DNA of 64,000 nt from Microseira sp041929235 (GTDB taxonomy: Bacteria; Cyanobacteriota; Cyanobacteriia; Cyanobacteriales; Aerosakkonemataceae), in the NCBI RefSeq assembly GCF_041929235.1, contig NZ_JBHFNP010000349.1, forward strand, positions 38,408 through 102,407, in the 5' to 3' direction. The notes below the pieces were generated by a model. That model ran no database searches and was not told where the DNA came from. It was given only the letters and a program-made list of their open reading frames with translations. The translations under genes and the position numbers were made by a program. Shown here in pieces: positions 17,835 through 27,055 of this stretch (position 1 is the first letter of the stretch; each line of letters begins with the position of its first letter).

Positions 17835-18025
17835 TGTGTTTACAAATGTGGTAAGTGTGGCTTTTCCATCGCTCGCGATCTAAATGCTGCGATAAATCTG
17901 GAAAATGCCTCAAAAAACCCTTGTACGTGCGGCAAGCGCGGAATTTACGCCTGCGGACAAGAAGAAGCCGAATCCCTTGGTTGAAGCAGGAAGCAAACGT
18001 CGAGTTAAGCGAAATACTTGATTTG
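17835..18025 (+). pseudogene. Solitary tnpB 3-prime end relic (copy A)
   Basis: The plus strand reads YKCGKCGFSIARDLNAAINL, a TnpB zinc-ribbon and RuvC-III segment, then CGKRGIYACGQEEAESLG and a stop. The following DNA (ACGCCTG.GGACAAGAAG ... CTTGGTTGAAGCAGGAAG) recurs at 21.5 kb and, inverted, at 45.1 kb. The rest of the gene is missing. In IS605 elements the 3-prime end of tnpB overlaps the guide RNA scaffold, so this is the part expected to persist or spread as a right-end remnant. Confidence 0.7.
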
Positions 18026-18187
18026 AGTAAGTTTTGTTTGGCACAACGTACTACCTCATGCCCCAGATTCCCCTTTTGCCGCGAAAGCCAGGGAAAATTA
18101 GCTATGAGAAATTTTTCGCGGGATGGCAGAGGTTTAAATTTTGATCGATGGCCCTGTCGCTGGAATTAAACGAGAAGAGAAGTAACT

Positions 18188-20809
18188 GTGGCAGTCGCAG
18201 TAGAAGCATTACTCACACCAGATATCCTCCGCCCAGCTCGTTATTTGGGCAACGAGTTGGGCGCGGTTCGCAAAGCTTGGGATGCCGCTGTTGTGCGCTG
18301 GGTATTGACTTACCCAGAAGTTTATGAAGTTGGCGCATGTAACTTAGGGCATATTATTCTATACAACATTTTGAATACCCAGCCGCGACAGTTGTGCGAT
18401 CGCGCCTACTTACCCGCGCCAGACTTAGCAGCGAAACTGCGCGCAACCCAAACGCCCCTATTCGCGGTCGAGTCGCGGCGTCCCCTGACAGATTTTGATA
18501 TTTTGGGCTTTAGCCTCAGTTACGAACTGGGCGCAACTAACATCTTGGAAATGTTAGACTTAGCCGGAATTCCCCTCACGTGGAAAGAACGGGCGTCCGA
18601 TAATTCCTGGAATGTTGAGCAAGGCAGTTGGCCTTTAATTTTCGCCGGGGGTCAAACGGCAACATCCAACCCGGAACCCTATGCGGACTTTTTTGACTTT
18701 ATCGCTCTGGGTGATGGGGAAGAGTTATTACCAGAAATTGGCTTGGTCCTGGAAGAGGGTAAGGCAGCGGGATTGAGCAGAGAAGAACTATTGCTCGATT
18801 TGGCGCTAGTACCAGGGGTTTACGTACCCCAATTCTACGATATGGCAGCAGATGGCTCGGTGCATCCCAACCGCCCGGATGTTCCAGAGCGAATTCTGCG
18901 GCGAGTGGCGACGCCAATGCCTGCTTACTCGATTGGTTTGGTTCCCTACGTCCAGACGGTACATGACCGCCTCGTGGTTGAAATTCGGCGCGGTTGTACT
19001 CGCGGTTGTCGCTTTTGTCAACCGGGGATGTTAACCCGTCCGGCGCGGGATGTGGAACCGGAACAAGTCATAGAATCGCTCGAGCAGGGAATGCGGCAAA
19101 CTGGATATAACGAGTTTTCGTTGCTTTCCTTGAGTTGTTCCGACTATCTGGCGCTACCGGCAGTCGGGATGGAAATTAAAAATCGCCTGAAAAACGAGAA
19201 TATTTCTCTATCCCTACCCAGCCAGCGAGTAGACCGATTTGACGAAAATATTGCCAATATTATCGGCGGGACGCGCCAAAGCGGTCTGACTTTTGCTCCA
19301 GAAGCCGGAACCCAGCGAATGCGGGATATTATTAATAAAGGGCTGACTAACGAAGAACTGCTGCGCGGCGTTAAGACGGCGTTTGAGCAGGGTTGGGATA
19401 AGGTTAAGCTCTACTTTATGATCGGCTTGCCGGGTGAAACCGACGCCGATGTGCTGGGCATTGCGGAAACTGTCCGCTGGTTGCAGCAGCAATGTAGGGG
19501 AAAAGGCAGAAAGCTGCTGAACTTTAACATTACAATTTCCAACTTTACGCCCAAACCCCACACGCCCTTCCAGTGGCATTCGGTAGCTAGCGCAGAGTTT
19601 GATCGCAAGCAGGAATTGCTGCGCCGGGAATTCCGCCGCATCAAAGGCGCGAAAGCTAATTTCACCGATGTGCGGATATCGGCGATGGAAGATTTTGTGG
19701 GACGGGGCGACCGACGGTTAGCGCCTGTGCTGCGTCGCGCTTGGGAACTGGGTGCCGGGATGGACTCTTGGTTTGAAAGTTTAGATAAAGCTTTTGCAGC
19801 TTGGACTGATGCGATCGCTGAATCTGGTTTAACCTGGAAATATCGCCTGGTAGAAAACGGCGAATGGGTCATGGAGCATGGTGCAGGGTCAAACCTATCA
19901 TCAGCCCTCGACAAACAATTGCCTTGGGATCACCTGGATACGGGTATCGATAAAAACTGGTTAAAAGCCGACCTGCAACGTGCGTTGGATGCGGCTACGG
20001 TTCCAGATTGCTCGTTTGATGGTTGTTCCCACTGCGGCGTCTGCGGCACCGATTTTGGTCATAATATTGTCATCGAACCACCGCCCATGCCTCAATTTGA
20101 GGGGCACTTTGCACCGAATCAACACCGGGCAATGCGCCTGCGAGTTTGGTTTGGCAAGCGGGGCGATATGGCGCTTGTAAGCCATCTGGATATGGTTCGG
20201 TTGTTTGACCGCGTGGTGCGACGGGCGTCCATACCCGTTTCCTATACGGGTGGGTTCCATCCTTCTCCTCGCATTTCGATCGCGAATGCGCTGCCCCTGG
20301 GAGCCACTAGCGTTGGAGAAATTGTAGACTTTGAGTTGACGCAGCTGATGGATGTGGCAGCGTTCCAAGAAAGCTTAGTCGCCCAACTGCCGGAAAATAT
20401 TCCCGTCTACCGGGTGGAGGAAATTGACCTCAAGGCTATGGCTGCAACTCGGTTGTTAGAGCAGGCAGAATATTTGATTACGGTGGCATCTGCTACCGCT
20501 GCTACCACCCAGGCGTGGAAAAATTGGATAGAGGCGATTAAAGCTAGAGATGCGATTTGGACTGAGCAAACTACCAAGTCCGGACAAGTTCAGCAGGTGA
20601 ATCTGCGCGATCGCTTGTTTGAGTTAGATCTGGTAGAAGAAAACCTCAGCTCCGATGAGTCGGTGATGCTCCGCTATGTCGGTAACTGCCGTAACGATGG
20701 CTCTCAGCTGCGCCCGGACCACGTTATATTCATGCTCCAACAAGTTGCGGAGCAAGAGTTTCAGTTACTCCATATCCACCGCCGTCAGCTTCTGCTTGAG
20801 GCAGTATGA
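18188..20809 (+). CDS. B12-binding-domain radical SAM protein fused to a DUF2344 domain (TIGR03960/TIGR03936 type)
   Basis: The 873-residue protein has an N-terminal corrinoid-binding-like region (FDILGFSLSYELGATN and WPLIFAGGQTATSNPEPYADF), then a radical SAM core with the cluster motif CTRGCRFC (C270, C274, C277). The C-terminal DUF2344/TIGR03936 domain starts around residue 640 (MRLRVWFGKRGDMALVSHLD). Both modules fuse in most cyanobacteria and many other bacteria. A role in tRNA/rRNA modification is suspected but unproven. Start GTG 18188 follows GAGAAGAGAAG. It lies upstream of rne, as is usual in cyanobacteria. Confidence 0.92.
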   Translation: MAVAVEALLTPDILRPARYLGNELGAVRKAWDAAVVRWVLTYPEVYEVGACNLGHIILYNILNTQPRQLCDRAYLPAPDLAAKLRATQTPLFAVESRRPLTDFDILGFSLSYELGATNILEMLDLAGIPLTWKERASDNSWNVEQGSWPLIFAGGQTATSNPEPYADFFDFIALGDGEELLPEIGLVLEEGKAAGLSREELLLDLALVPGVYVPQFYDMAADGSVHPNRPDVPERILRRVATPMPAYSIGLVPYVQTVHDRLVVEIRRGCTRGCRFCQPGMLTRPARDVEPEQVIESLEQGMRQTGYNEFSLLSLSCSDYLALPAVGMEIKNRLKNENISLSLPSQRVDRFDENIANIIGGTRQSGLTFAPEAGTQRMRDIINKGLTNEELLRGVKTAFEQGWDKVKLYFMIGLPGETDADVLGIAETVRWLQQQCRGKGRKLLNFNITISNFTPKPHTPFQWHSVASAEFDRKQELLRREFRRIKGAKANFTDVRISAMEDFVGRGDRRLAPVLRRAWELGAGMDSWFESLDKAFAAWTDAIAESGLTWKYRLVENGEWVMEHGAGSNLSSALDKQLPWDHLDTGIDKNWLKADLQRALDAATVPDCSFDGCSHCGVCGTDFGHNIVIEPPPMPQFEGHFAPNQHRAMRLRVWFGKRGDMALVSHLDMVRLFDRVVRRASIPVSYTGGFHPSPRISIANALPLGATSVGEIVDFELTQLMDVAAFQESLVAQLPENIPVYRVEEIDLKAMAATRLLEQAEYLITVASATAATTQAWKNWIEAIKARDAIWTEQTTKSGQVQQVNLRDRLFELDLVEENLSSDESVMLRYVGNCRNDGSQLRPDHVIFMLQQVAEQEFQLLHIHRRQLLLEAV

Positions 20810-21996
20810 ATGGTAAACCTGGGTTTTGTATGATAAGATCCGATTCAGAGTAAGGCAGTAATGAGTAACCCTCTGGCTTTACAGCCAGAATACTCGCGAG
20901 TGGGTAACTCGAAAAACAACTTTTGGCAATGTTAAAACACCGCGAACACAAGGAATTAAGCGCTTGAGGCGAAGTTTTTCCCGGATCGCTTTTTCCCGCA
21001 TGGGGATTATCTCAGAAGATCGGTAATTGTTCGTCTGACCGGAGCGGGGAACTTCAAGGGCGCGCGTTGGGTTCGTAGAACCAACAATTCTATGCCTGAA
21101 AAGGTGTGGAGTGATAAAATACTTCTCAATGGCAGCGGTTGCGGCTGGTTGAAGTTTTCAGGGTTGTTCTACGGAAAGGACGCAGAGCCAATTGTGTTAC
21201 CCAATGTTTTGAATGCGATGTCTGTGTAAACAGATTATCGGTTGCGTTGGCGCCAACTTGCGCGCAGTGCATCAACGAAGGGTCAAAACAATTTTCTGCC
21301 CTTGAAACAGGAATGCCTGGGTTCGTTGCTCGACCGCATAAGGGTTCGCAAGTGCCAGACAGAGAAGCTGGAATAAGTAGCCAAATTTATGGCTATAATT
21401 ATGCAAAATTGTCCAACAAAATGAGCAATAACCAAGCTGAATCTGATGGACAAGTTTGAGTAAGTTTTGAGTAGGATGGGTTCAGTCCGAATTAACGCCT
21501 GTGGACAAGAAGACTCCGAAGTCCTTGGTAGAAGCAGGAAGTAAGCACCGAGTAGCGATGAGCAACTTGGGATAAGTCTTATAGAACAAGCGCGAAACTT
21601 GCTATTAGTCAAAACCGAAAATTCAGTGCCTAACCTCCATCAAAGGGCGCTAAACAGCTTATCCATAACATTTACCTCCTGAATCCCGTACAAGCGGGTT
21701 GTTCAGAATTGTTTGTACTATTACAGGCATGTTTGGTAAATCCGCCCTGACAACGACTGACTGCTGACTCAGTTGTTATTTGACCCAATAGAGTCAGAAC
21801 TGGATTAGTAAATAGTTGATTCTCAATTGAGAAAATTAGGCCATTTCAGCCACAGTAAAAGGCACATCAAATTAAAAAGTTTCAGAGTTAAAATTGAAGA
21901 ATTTGCTCGCTCAATTGGAAATCTGAAATCTTAAATTTGAAATCGTTTCACGTTGTTTGTGCCGCTTCAATCGCAGCGAAATTTAGAGGAATTTGA
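20810..21996 (+). promoter_or_regulatory. Long rne leader/intergenic region with an inserted tnpB-end relic
   Basis: 1.19 kb separates the radical SAM and rne genes. Cyanobacterial rne transcripts have long AU-rich 5-prime untranslated leaders used for autoregulation by RNase E cleavage; the AT-rich 21780-21996 part fits that, by inference. Positions 21470-21590 match tnpB-end copy A. The frame at 21139-21459 has no recognisable family. Confidence 0.5.
21470..21590 (+). pseudogene. Solitary tnpB 3-prime end relic (copy B)
   Basis: CCGAATTAACGCCTGTGG then ACAAGAAGACTCCGAAG and CTTGGTAGAAGCAGGAAG align with the copies at 17.95 kb and 45.1 kb, including the upstream TAGG.TGGG segment shared with the 45.1-kb copy. 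The encoded tail (ACGQEDSEVLG) is a TnpB C-terminal end. No other part of the gene is present. Confidence 0.6.
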
Positions 21997-24207
21997 ATGC
22001 CAAAGCAAATTATTATCGCCGAACAACATCGCATTGCTGCTGTATTTTCCGAAGATCAAATACAAGAACTCGTTGTCGCCACGGGGACTCACCAAGTGGG
22101 TGACATTTATCTGGGAATGGTGGAGAACGTACTTCCTGGTATCGATGCCGCCTTTGTCAATATTGGAGATGCGGAACGGAACGGATTTATACACGTATCC
22201 GACTTGGGGCCGCTGCGACTGAAACGCACGGCGGGGGCAATTACGGAACTGCTGACACCCCAGCAAAAAGTATTAGTGCAGGTGATGAAAGAGCCGACGG
22301 GTAGCAAGGGACCGAGGCTCACGGGCAACATTACTTTACCGGGAAGATATTTGGTGCTGATGCCGTTTGGACGGGGGGTAAATCTATCCAGACGCATCAA
22401 GAATGAAAACGAGCGCAACCGATTGCGCGCTTTAGCAATTTTAATCAAACCAGCGGGGATGGGTTTGCTGGTTCGTACTGAGGCGGAAGGTCGGGATGAA
22501 GAAGCAATTATCGAAGATTTGGAGACGCTGCAAAAACAGTGGGAGGCGATTCAGCTAGAGGCGCAGTCGGTACGGGCACCGGCACTGCTTAACCGCGACG
22601 ATGATTTTATTCAGCGCGTTTTGCGGGATATGTACAGCGGTGATGTGAATCGGATTGTGGTCGATTCCCACACAGGTGTGAAGCGAGTCAAGCAACAATT
22701 ACTCAGCTGGAGTGGGGGAAGGACACCCCAAGGGGTTTTGATTGACCATCACCGCGATCGCATCCCCGTTTTAGAATACTTCCGCGTCAACGCCGCAATT
22801 CGCGAAGCCCTTAAACCGCGAGTCGATCTACCTTCTGGTGGGTATATCATTATCGAGCCGACAGAAGCGCTGACCGTCGTCGATGTAAACTCCGGTTCCT
22901 TTACCCGTTCGGCGACGGCGCGAGAAACCGTCCTGTGGACAAACTGCGAAGCCGCTACTGAAATTGCCCGTCAGCTGCGCCTGCGGAATCTCGCTGGCGT
23001 GATTATTGTCGATTTTATCGATATGGATTCCCGCCGCGACCAGCTACAGGTGCTAGAACACTTTAATAAAGCCCTCAAATCAGATAAAGCCAGACCTCAA
23101 ATTGCCCAACTATCCGAACTGGGACTGGTCGAACTCACGCGCAAGCGTCAAGGCCAAAATATTTACGAATTATTCGGTCGCCCTTGTCCCACTTGTGGCG
23201 GATTGGGTCATTTAGTAGAGTTGCCGGGTGAAGGCGAACAAAAGTTGAACACTTACTCTCCTTCTCTAACTAGTTTCAGAGAAACAACGAAGGAACGCGA
23301 TCCAGCAGCGCCATCCAAAGGAAATGGTGAAACTTGGCGCCCTACAGAAGGGCGCAGCGGCGAAATTGCCGACCGTTCTCCATCCCCACGGGAGTATCGT
23401 CCGATCGAGCAGCGTTCAATGCCCGTAACTGCCCCTTACAGCAAAACCGAAACGTTTGGGCAAGAAACGACTTCGGATCTCGACTTCGCTCCTGGTGCCG
23501 ACCTGGATGACCTGGACCTGAGCTATCATCCCAACTATCAGGAACGCGGCAATTCTCGCCGTCGCCGTCGTCGCCGGATTGGATTTGGCGAAATGGAGGA
23601 AGAATCGACCGGACGCGGCGGGATGTTTTCTAACCAACCAGCGGCTGATACGGGGGTTGATTCTGAATGGGAGAGCGATACGGAACTCCCCTCCCCCGCA
23701 CCGTCGTTTTCACCCCCGCCGCTAAAGGTAGGTCGTCCCGAAATATCAGAAAGGCAGCGCCCTGTCAAGCCAGAAACAGCACCTCCGGAGGTGATTACGG
23801 TAGAAATGACTCCGGAAGAACAGGAAGTTTATGCGCTAATGGGGATTTCGCCGCTGGTGCGCTTGAATCGTCAGGTGAAAAATCCCAAATCTGCTATTGT
23901 TAACGTCAGGTTGCCGGGACAAGGTAACGATGCTCAAAATGATGTAGCCCCAAGGTTGAGGAATGAAGAAGACACTTCAGAAATTTCCAGGGCTTCTTCC
24001 TATGGCTTTGAACCTTCCGATTTTGATGGGGAGCCAGATTTTCAGAGCGAACCCTTGACAAATGCACCATTATCTGATTCAGCTCAAGAGACTGGGTCGC
24101 GGGTTGATACTGACGCCGCCCCATCCGAATCTGATAGTGGGGATAGTTTAATCCGACGCCGTCGCCGCCGTCGCTCTTCGGCAGTGGACGTTGATGGCGA
24201 GCGGTAA
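21997..24207 (+). CDS. rne: Ribonuclease E/G
   Basis: The 736-residue protein has an N-terminal S1 RNA-binding region (GDIYLGMVENVLPGIDAAFV), the catalytic DNase I-like domain with Mg-binding Asp residues in VVDVNSGSF (near 295) and VIIVDFIDMD (near 338), and the Zn-link CPTCGG (about C397 and C400) that joins dimers. The C-terminal half is disordered with arginine blocks, ending in RRRRRRRSSAVDVDGER. In cyanobacteria the terminal arginine-rich nonapeptide recruits PNPase. The segment EVYALMGISPLVRLN is a further cyanobacterial conserved element. It initiates mRNA decay. The rnhB gene follows 30 bp downstream. Confidence 0.96.
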   Translation: MPKQIIIAEQHRIAAVFSEDQIQELVVATGTHQVGDIYLGMVENVLPGIDAAFVNIGDAERNGFIHVSDLGPLRLKRTAGAITELLTPQQKVLVQVMKEPTGSKGPRLTGNITLPGRYLVLMPFGRGVNLSRRIKNENERNRLRALAILIKPAGMGLLVRTEAEGRDEEAIIEDLETLQKQWEAIQLEAQSVRAPALLNRDDDFIQRVLRDMYSGDVNRIVVDSHTGVKRVKQQLLSWSGGRTPQGVLIDHHRDRIPVLEYFRVNAAIREALKPRVDLPSGGYIIIEPTEALTVVDVNSGSFTRSATARETVLWTNCEAATEIARQLRLRNLAGVIIVDFIDMDSRRDQLQVLEHFNKALKSDKARPQIAQLSELGLVELTRKRQGQNIYELFGRPCPTCGGLGHLVELPGEGEQKLNTYSPSLTSFRETTKERDPAAPSKGNGETWRPTEGRSGEIADRSPSPREYRPIEQRSMPVTAPYSKTETFGQETTSDLDFAPGADLDDLDLSYHPNYQERGNSRRRRRRRIGFGEMEEESTGRGGMFSNQPAADTGVDSEWESDTELPSPAPSFSPPPLKVGRPEISERQRPVKPETAPPEVITVEMTPEEQEVYALMGISPLVRLNRQVKNPKSAIVNVRLPGQGNDAQNDVAPRLRNEEDTSEISRASSYGFEPSDFDGEPDFQSEPLTNAPLSDSAQETGSRVDTDAAPSESDSGDSLIRRRRRRRSSAVDVDGER

Positions 24208-24237
24208 AATGCTCTGCGGGGGAATGAGGAAATAAAA

Positions 24238-24873
24238 ATGAGCGATCGCACGCTTGAAACTCACCCCATCACCCTCTCATCCCCCCACCCCCTCACCTCC
24301 TCTTCGAGCTTAATTGCAGGGGTCGATGAAGTGGGGCGGGGGTGTTTATTTGGCCCGGTAGTAGCAGCAGCAGTGATTTTACCCGATAGGGCAGTTACGG
24401 AACTCGTCGTCGCCGGTCTTAAAGATAGTAAAAAACTAACTTCTGTGGGGCGGAAACGTTTTGCAGAGCAGATTCAAGCTGTGGCGATTGACTATAAAAT
24501 TGGCTTTGCAAGGGTTGAAGAAATCGACCGGCTGAATATCTTTCATGGGTCATTGTTGGCGATGAAACGCGCTGTGATGAAGCTGAAGGTGCAGCCAGAT
24601 TTGTGTTTGGTGGATGGGAAATGGCCTATTCCTAATTTGCCAATTGAGCAACAAACGCTGATCAAAGGAGATGAGATTTCGCCTGCGATCGCTGCTGCTA
24701 GCATTATCGCCAAAGTGTGGCGCGACGACCTAATAATGCGCTTTGCTCTTAAATATCCAGAGTATGATTTAGCTGCTAATAAAGGTTACGGTACAGCCAG
24801 ACATTTACAAGCACTGCAAAAACACGGCCCTTCGCGCCTGCATCGGCGGTCTTTCAGTCCTTGCCGTGTCTGA
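24238..24873 (+). CDS. rnhB: Ribonuclease HII
   Basis: This 211-residue enzyme removes ribonucleotides from RNA:DNA hybrids. The catalytic acidic residues appear in AGVDEVGRGCLFGPVVAAAV (Asp-Glu), in LCLVDGKW (Asp) and near ASIIAKVWRDDLI (Asp). KDSKKLT is the conserved basic loop, and KGYGTARHLQAL is the usual C-terminal helix. The N-terminus is extended by a low-complexity HPITLSSPHPLTSSSS segment of about 30 residues, likely encoded by a T/C-rich repeat. It follows rne in the same orientation, the standard cyanobacterial order. Confidence 0.95.
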   Translation: MSDRTLETHPITLSSPHPLTSSSSLIAGVDEVGRGCLFGPVVAAAVILPDRAVTELVVAGLKDSKKLTSVGRKRFAEQIQAVAIDYKIGFARVEEIDRLNIFHGSLLAMKRAVMKLKVQPDLCLVDGKWPIPNLPIEQQTLIKGDEISPAIAAASIIAKVWRDDLIMRFALKYPEYDLAANKGYGTARHLQALQKHGPSRLHRRSFSPCRV

Positions 24874-24910
24874 AGATTGTCAGGATAATTCTAATGCGAG
24901 AGGTTTTCTC

Positions 24911-25576
24911 ATGCTGACGCTTTATCACGCACCGATATCTCCTAACTCTTGCCGCGTCTGGATTACACTGCTGGAAAAAGGGCTTGAGTTTGAACTGGTA
25001 GAGATCAAGTTGGATGGGGAACAGCTTAAACCAGATTTTTTGGCGATTAGCCCTTTTCACCACATACCAGTTTTGGTAGATGATGGCTTTAATATTGTCG
25101 AATCTTTGGCAATTTTAGACTATTTAGAGGCCAAGTACCCCACGCCTAGTATGTTGCCGAAAGAGGCAAAGGATCTAGCGGTGGTGCGGATGGTGCAACT
25201 GGTATCTGTGAATGAGTTGTTGCCTGCTATGACTCCTCTTTTGCCCCTGTTTTTAGGCTTACCAGCAGGAGATTCAGAAAAAATAGAGCCAGCAAAACAG
25301 AAAATTGCTACTGTGCTGAAGTTGTTTGAGAATTTATTAGACGATCGCCCTTACTTTGGTAGTGAAAACATAACTCTAGCCGAGGCTGTTGCTGGCAGTA
25401 TCATACCCTGGTTGCCTCAAGCGGGCGTGTCCTTGGGTGAATATCCAAAACTGAGTGCTTGGTGCGATCGCTTAATATCGCGTCCGGCGTGGCAAGCTAC
25501 CTTACCTACACCAGAGGCAATCGAAGCGTTCAAGCCTATCTTCGCTGCTCGAATGGGGCAGCAAAAGGCTGTTTGA
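24911..25576 (+). CDS. Glutathione S-transferase family protein
   Basis: From ATG 24911 (after GCGAGAGG) the product of about 221 residues has an N-terminal thioredoxin-like domain MLTLYHAPISPNSCRVWITL with Ser/Asn near the glutathione site, then HHIPVLVDDGFNIVESLAIL, which carries the cis-Pro and the Glu-Ser pair that bind glutathione. The all-helical C-terminal domain ends in SAWCDRLISRPAWQAT. The frame is open to 24866, overlapping rnhB, but the family start and ribosome-binding site favour 24911. Substrate unknown; detoxification or maleylacetoacetate isomerase-like roles are possible. Confidence 0.9.
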   Translation: MLTLYHAPISPNSCRVWITLLEKGLEFELVEIKLDGEQLKPDFLAISPFHHIPVLVDDGFNIVESLAILDYLEAKYPTPSMLPKEAKDLAVVRMVQLVSVNELLPAMTPLLPLFLGLPAGDSEKIEPAKQKIATVLKLFENLLDDRPYFGSENITLAEAVAGSIIPWLPQAGVSLGEYPKLSAWCDRLISRPAWQATLPTPEAIEAFKPIFAARMGQQKAV

Positions 25577-25672
25577 AGGATGCAGTTAAATTCCGCAGCG
25601 AGCGCCAAATTTACCATGATAGACATTAGAGAACTGACTGCTTTGGATGTAAAACAATAGTTAATTAGTTAC

Positions 25673-25706
25673 AAGCGATCGCACGATGAGTGCGATCGCT
25701 TTTTTT
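25673..25706. terminator. Intrinsic terminator built from two HIP1 octamers
   Basis: AAGCGATCGCAC (25673-25684) pairs perfectly with GTGCGATCGCTT (25690-25701) around GATGA, followed by a T-tract. Both arms contain GCGATCGC. It serves the GST transcript and, read from the other side, may also end the convergent RHH gene, whose stop lies inside the T-tract. Confidence 0.8.
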
Positions 25707-25902
25707 ATAGAGACTCTGGCAAATCAGCTACCAAATCCTCAAGAGCCTTGCGAACCAAAATCGCCTTGTCTTTCCCCAAAGCTTTGAGCTTTTTATTAAG
25801 GCTTGGGGGAACTCTAATAGAGAAAAGCTCGGTAGCTGGCTCAGCATAAAGAGATTTGAATTGAAATTTCTTCAATCCGGGATTACCGCCAGGACGTGGC
25901 AT
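25705..25902 (-). CDS. Small RHH-like DNA-binding protein (MPRPGGNP type)
   Basis: The 65-residue product begins MPRPGGNPGLKKFQFKS, an N-terminal signature of small cyanobacterial orphan antitoxin-like proteins. It contains ELFSIRVPPSLNKKLKALG, a strand-helix typical of ribbon-helix-helix fold proteins, then ILVRKALEDLVADLPESL. I choose the Met at 25902; GGGGGGAAGAG lies 15 bp upstream. A longer frame to 26037 is not supported. It is divergent from the SWIM-finger gene and may regulate it. No toxin gene is recognised beside it. Confidence 0.6.
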   Translation of the reverse strand: MPRPGGNPGLKKFQFKSLYAEPATELFSIRVPPSLNKKLKALGKDKAILVRKALEDLVADLPESL

Positions 25903-26011
25903 ACTCAGTGTTTTGTACTCTTCCCCCCTAGTATAGCGCGTCATCGCACTATAAAATTGTAAAAATATATCAATAAAATGCCTATCAGCGCGTTGACGCG
26001 CTAAAATAAAA

Positions 26012-26033
26012 GAGCAGTGGCGAAAGCCACCGC
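26012..26033 (+). promoter_or_regulatory. GNRA-like stem-loop in the SWIM gene leader
   Basis: GTGGC-GAAA-GCCAC at 26017-26030 is a perfect 5-bp stem with a GAAA tetraloop. It includes the upstream GTG that could otherwise start the gene, supporting the later ATG at 26059 as the true start and a structured leader. Confidence 0.4.
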
Positions 26034-26058
26034 CCACAACAAAAAACCTATTTCTATT

Positions 26059-26787
26059 ATGGCACTCGCATCACTCACTAAAAAATTAGCCGCACTGACC
26101 AAAAAATTTGCGGTATTCATCAAGCTCAATTGCCGCAACCTGATCCGCAAGATTGCGCTCGAAATTACTCGCCTTGAAGGAAAGATTGAGCAAGCGATCG
26201 CAGCCACCAAGACAGAGCAAGCCGGACCCACCAAAGAGAAGTACAAGTGGGAAGAAAAAGCAGGATACGCAATTTGCTTCAACCTCGAAAACGGCAATAA
26301 ATACACAGTGTCTTGGGATGCTTGCTCATGCCCCGATTGGCAAATGCGGCGACGCCATACAGGCAAAAACTGCAAGCACCAAGCAATGTATGCCGACCTG
26401 TGCGCCAACATTCAAAAGAAAGAAGTTCTCATTGATGAAAACGACTGCCCAACGGGAACATGGTTACGACGAACTGATGATTGGATGAGCCTAGAATACG
26501 AAGTTTGGTGCTATACAGAAAAGTATAACCACCGCACCGGATTTGAAATCAATCAAAAGTTCCTGGGACGAATTGTCCAAGGCAAAAACGAAATCTTCAG
26601 CGCAACCCTGCAATCAATGAAAGGCGGATTTACTTCATCAGAAAACGCCATCAACTATTTGATTCGATACAACGGATTGGACAGCAAAAAGATTGCTGAA
26701 ACCTACTACAAACAACACCCGCAACAGGCTTATAGCGAGCCTGAACCTGAAGCCGATCAACCAACAAAAAAGAAACTTACTACGTAG
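26059..26787 (+). CDS. SWIM zinc-finger protein, accessory gene
   Basis: The product is about 242 residues. The centre carries a SWIM finger, WDACSCPDWQMRRRHTGKNC followed by KHQAMYA (Cys-x-Cys ... Cys-x-His), a metal-binding DNA/protein interaction motif often seen in mobile-element and plasmid proteins. The N-terminus has a lysine-rich helix (LTKKLAALTKKFAVFIK). The C-terminus is charged and ends in KKKLTT. No catalytic domain is visible. It lies in an accessory islet between rnhB and DUF1997. Function unknown. The start is uncertain (GTG 26017 is the alternative). Confidence 0.65.
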   Translation: MALASLTKKLAALTKKFAVFIKLNCRNLIRKIALEITRLEGKIEQAIAATKTEQAGPTKEKYKWEEKAGYAICFNLENGNKYTVSWDACSCPDWQMRRRHTGKNCKHQAMYADLCANIQKKEVLIDENDCPTGTWLRRTDDWMSLEYEVWCYTEKYNHRTGFEINQKFLGRIVQGKNEIFSATLQSMKGGFTSSENAINYLIRYNGLDSKKIAETYYKQHPQQAYSEPEPEADQPTKKKLTT

Positions 26788-27055
26788 CTGGCGAATATAT
26801 CGCCATCCCAAAAAAGCAATTGCCCTTCATTATTTTTTTTGCAAAGTATGTAGTTATGCGTACGGTATTTTTGAAGTCCAAAGAGGATTATAGCGCATCA
26901 ACTTGCAATATGATTGACGTAACAAAATTTAAAACAAAGACAACTGCACAGGGGGCGGGGCAGACACCCACCATAAGTTTAAAAAACATTCCTTCTCCGC
27001 GTCAGAGCGTCCCCGTGTCTCCCTTTCGCTCCCCTGCTCCCCTGCTCCCCTGCCC

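Noticed and set aside
21139..21459. 106-codon frame before rne
   Set aside because: No recognisable family, and it lies in the rne leader.
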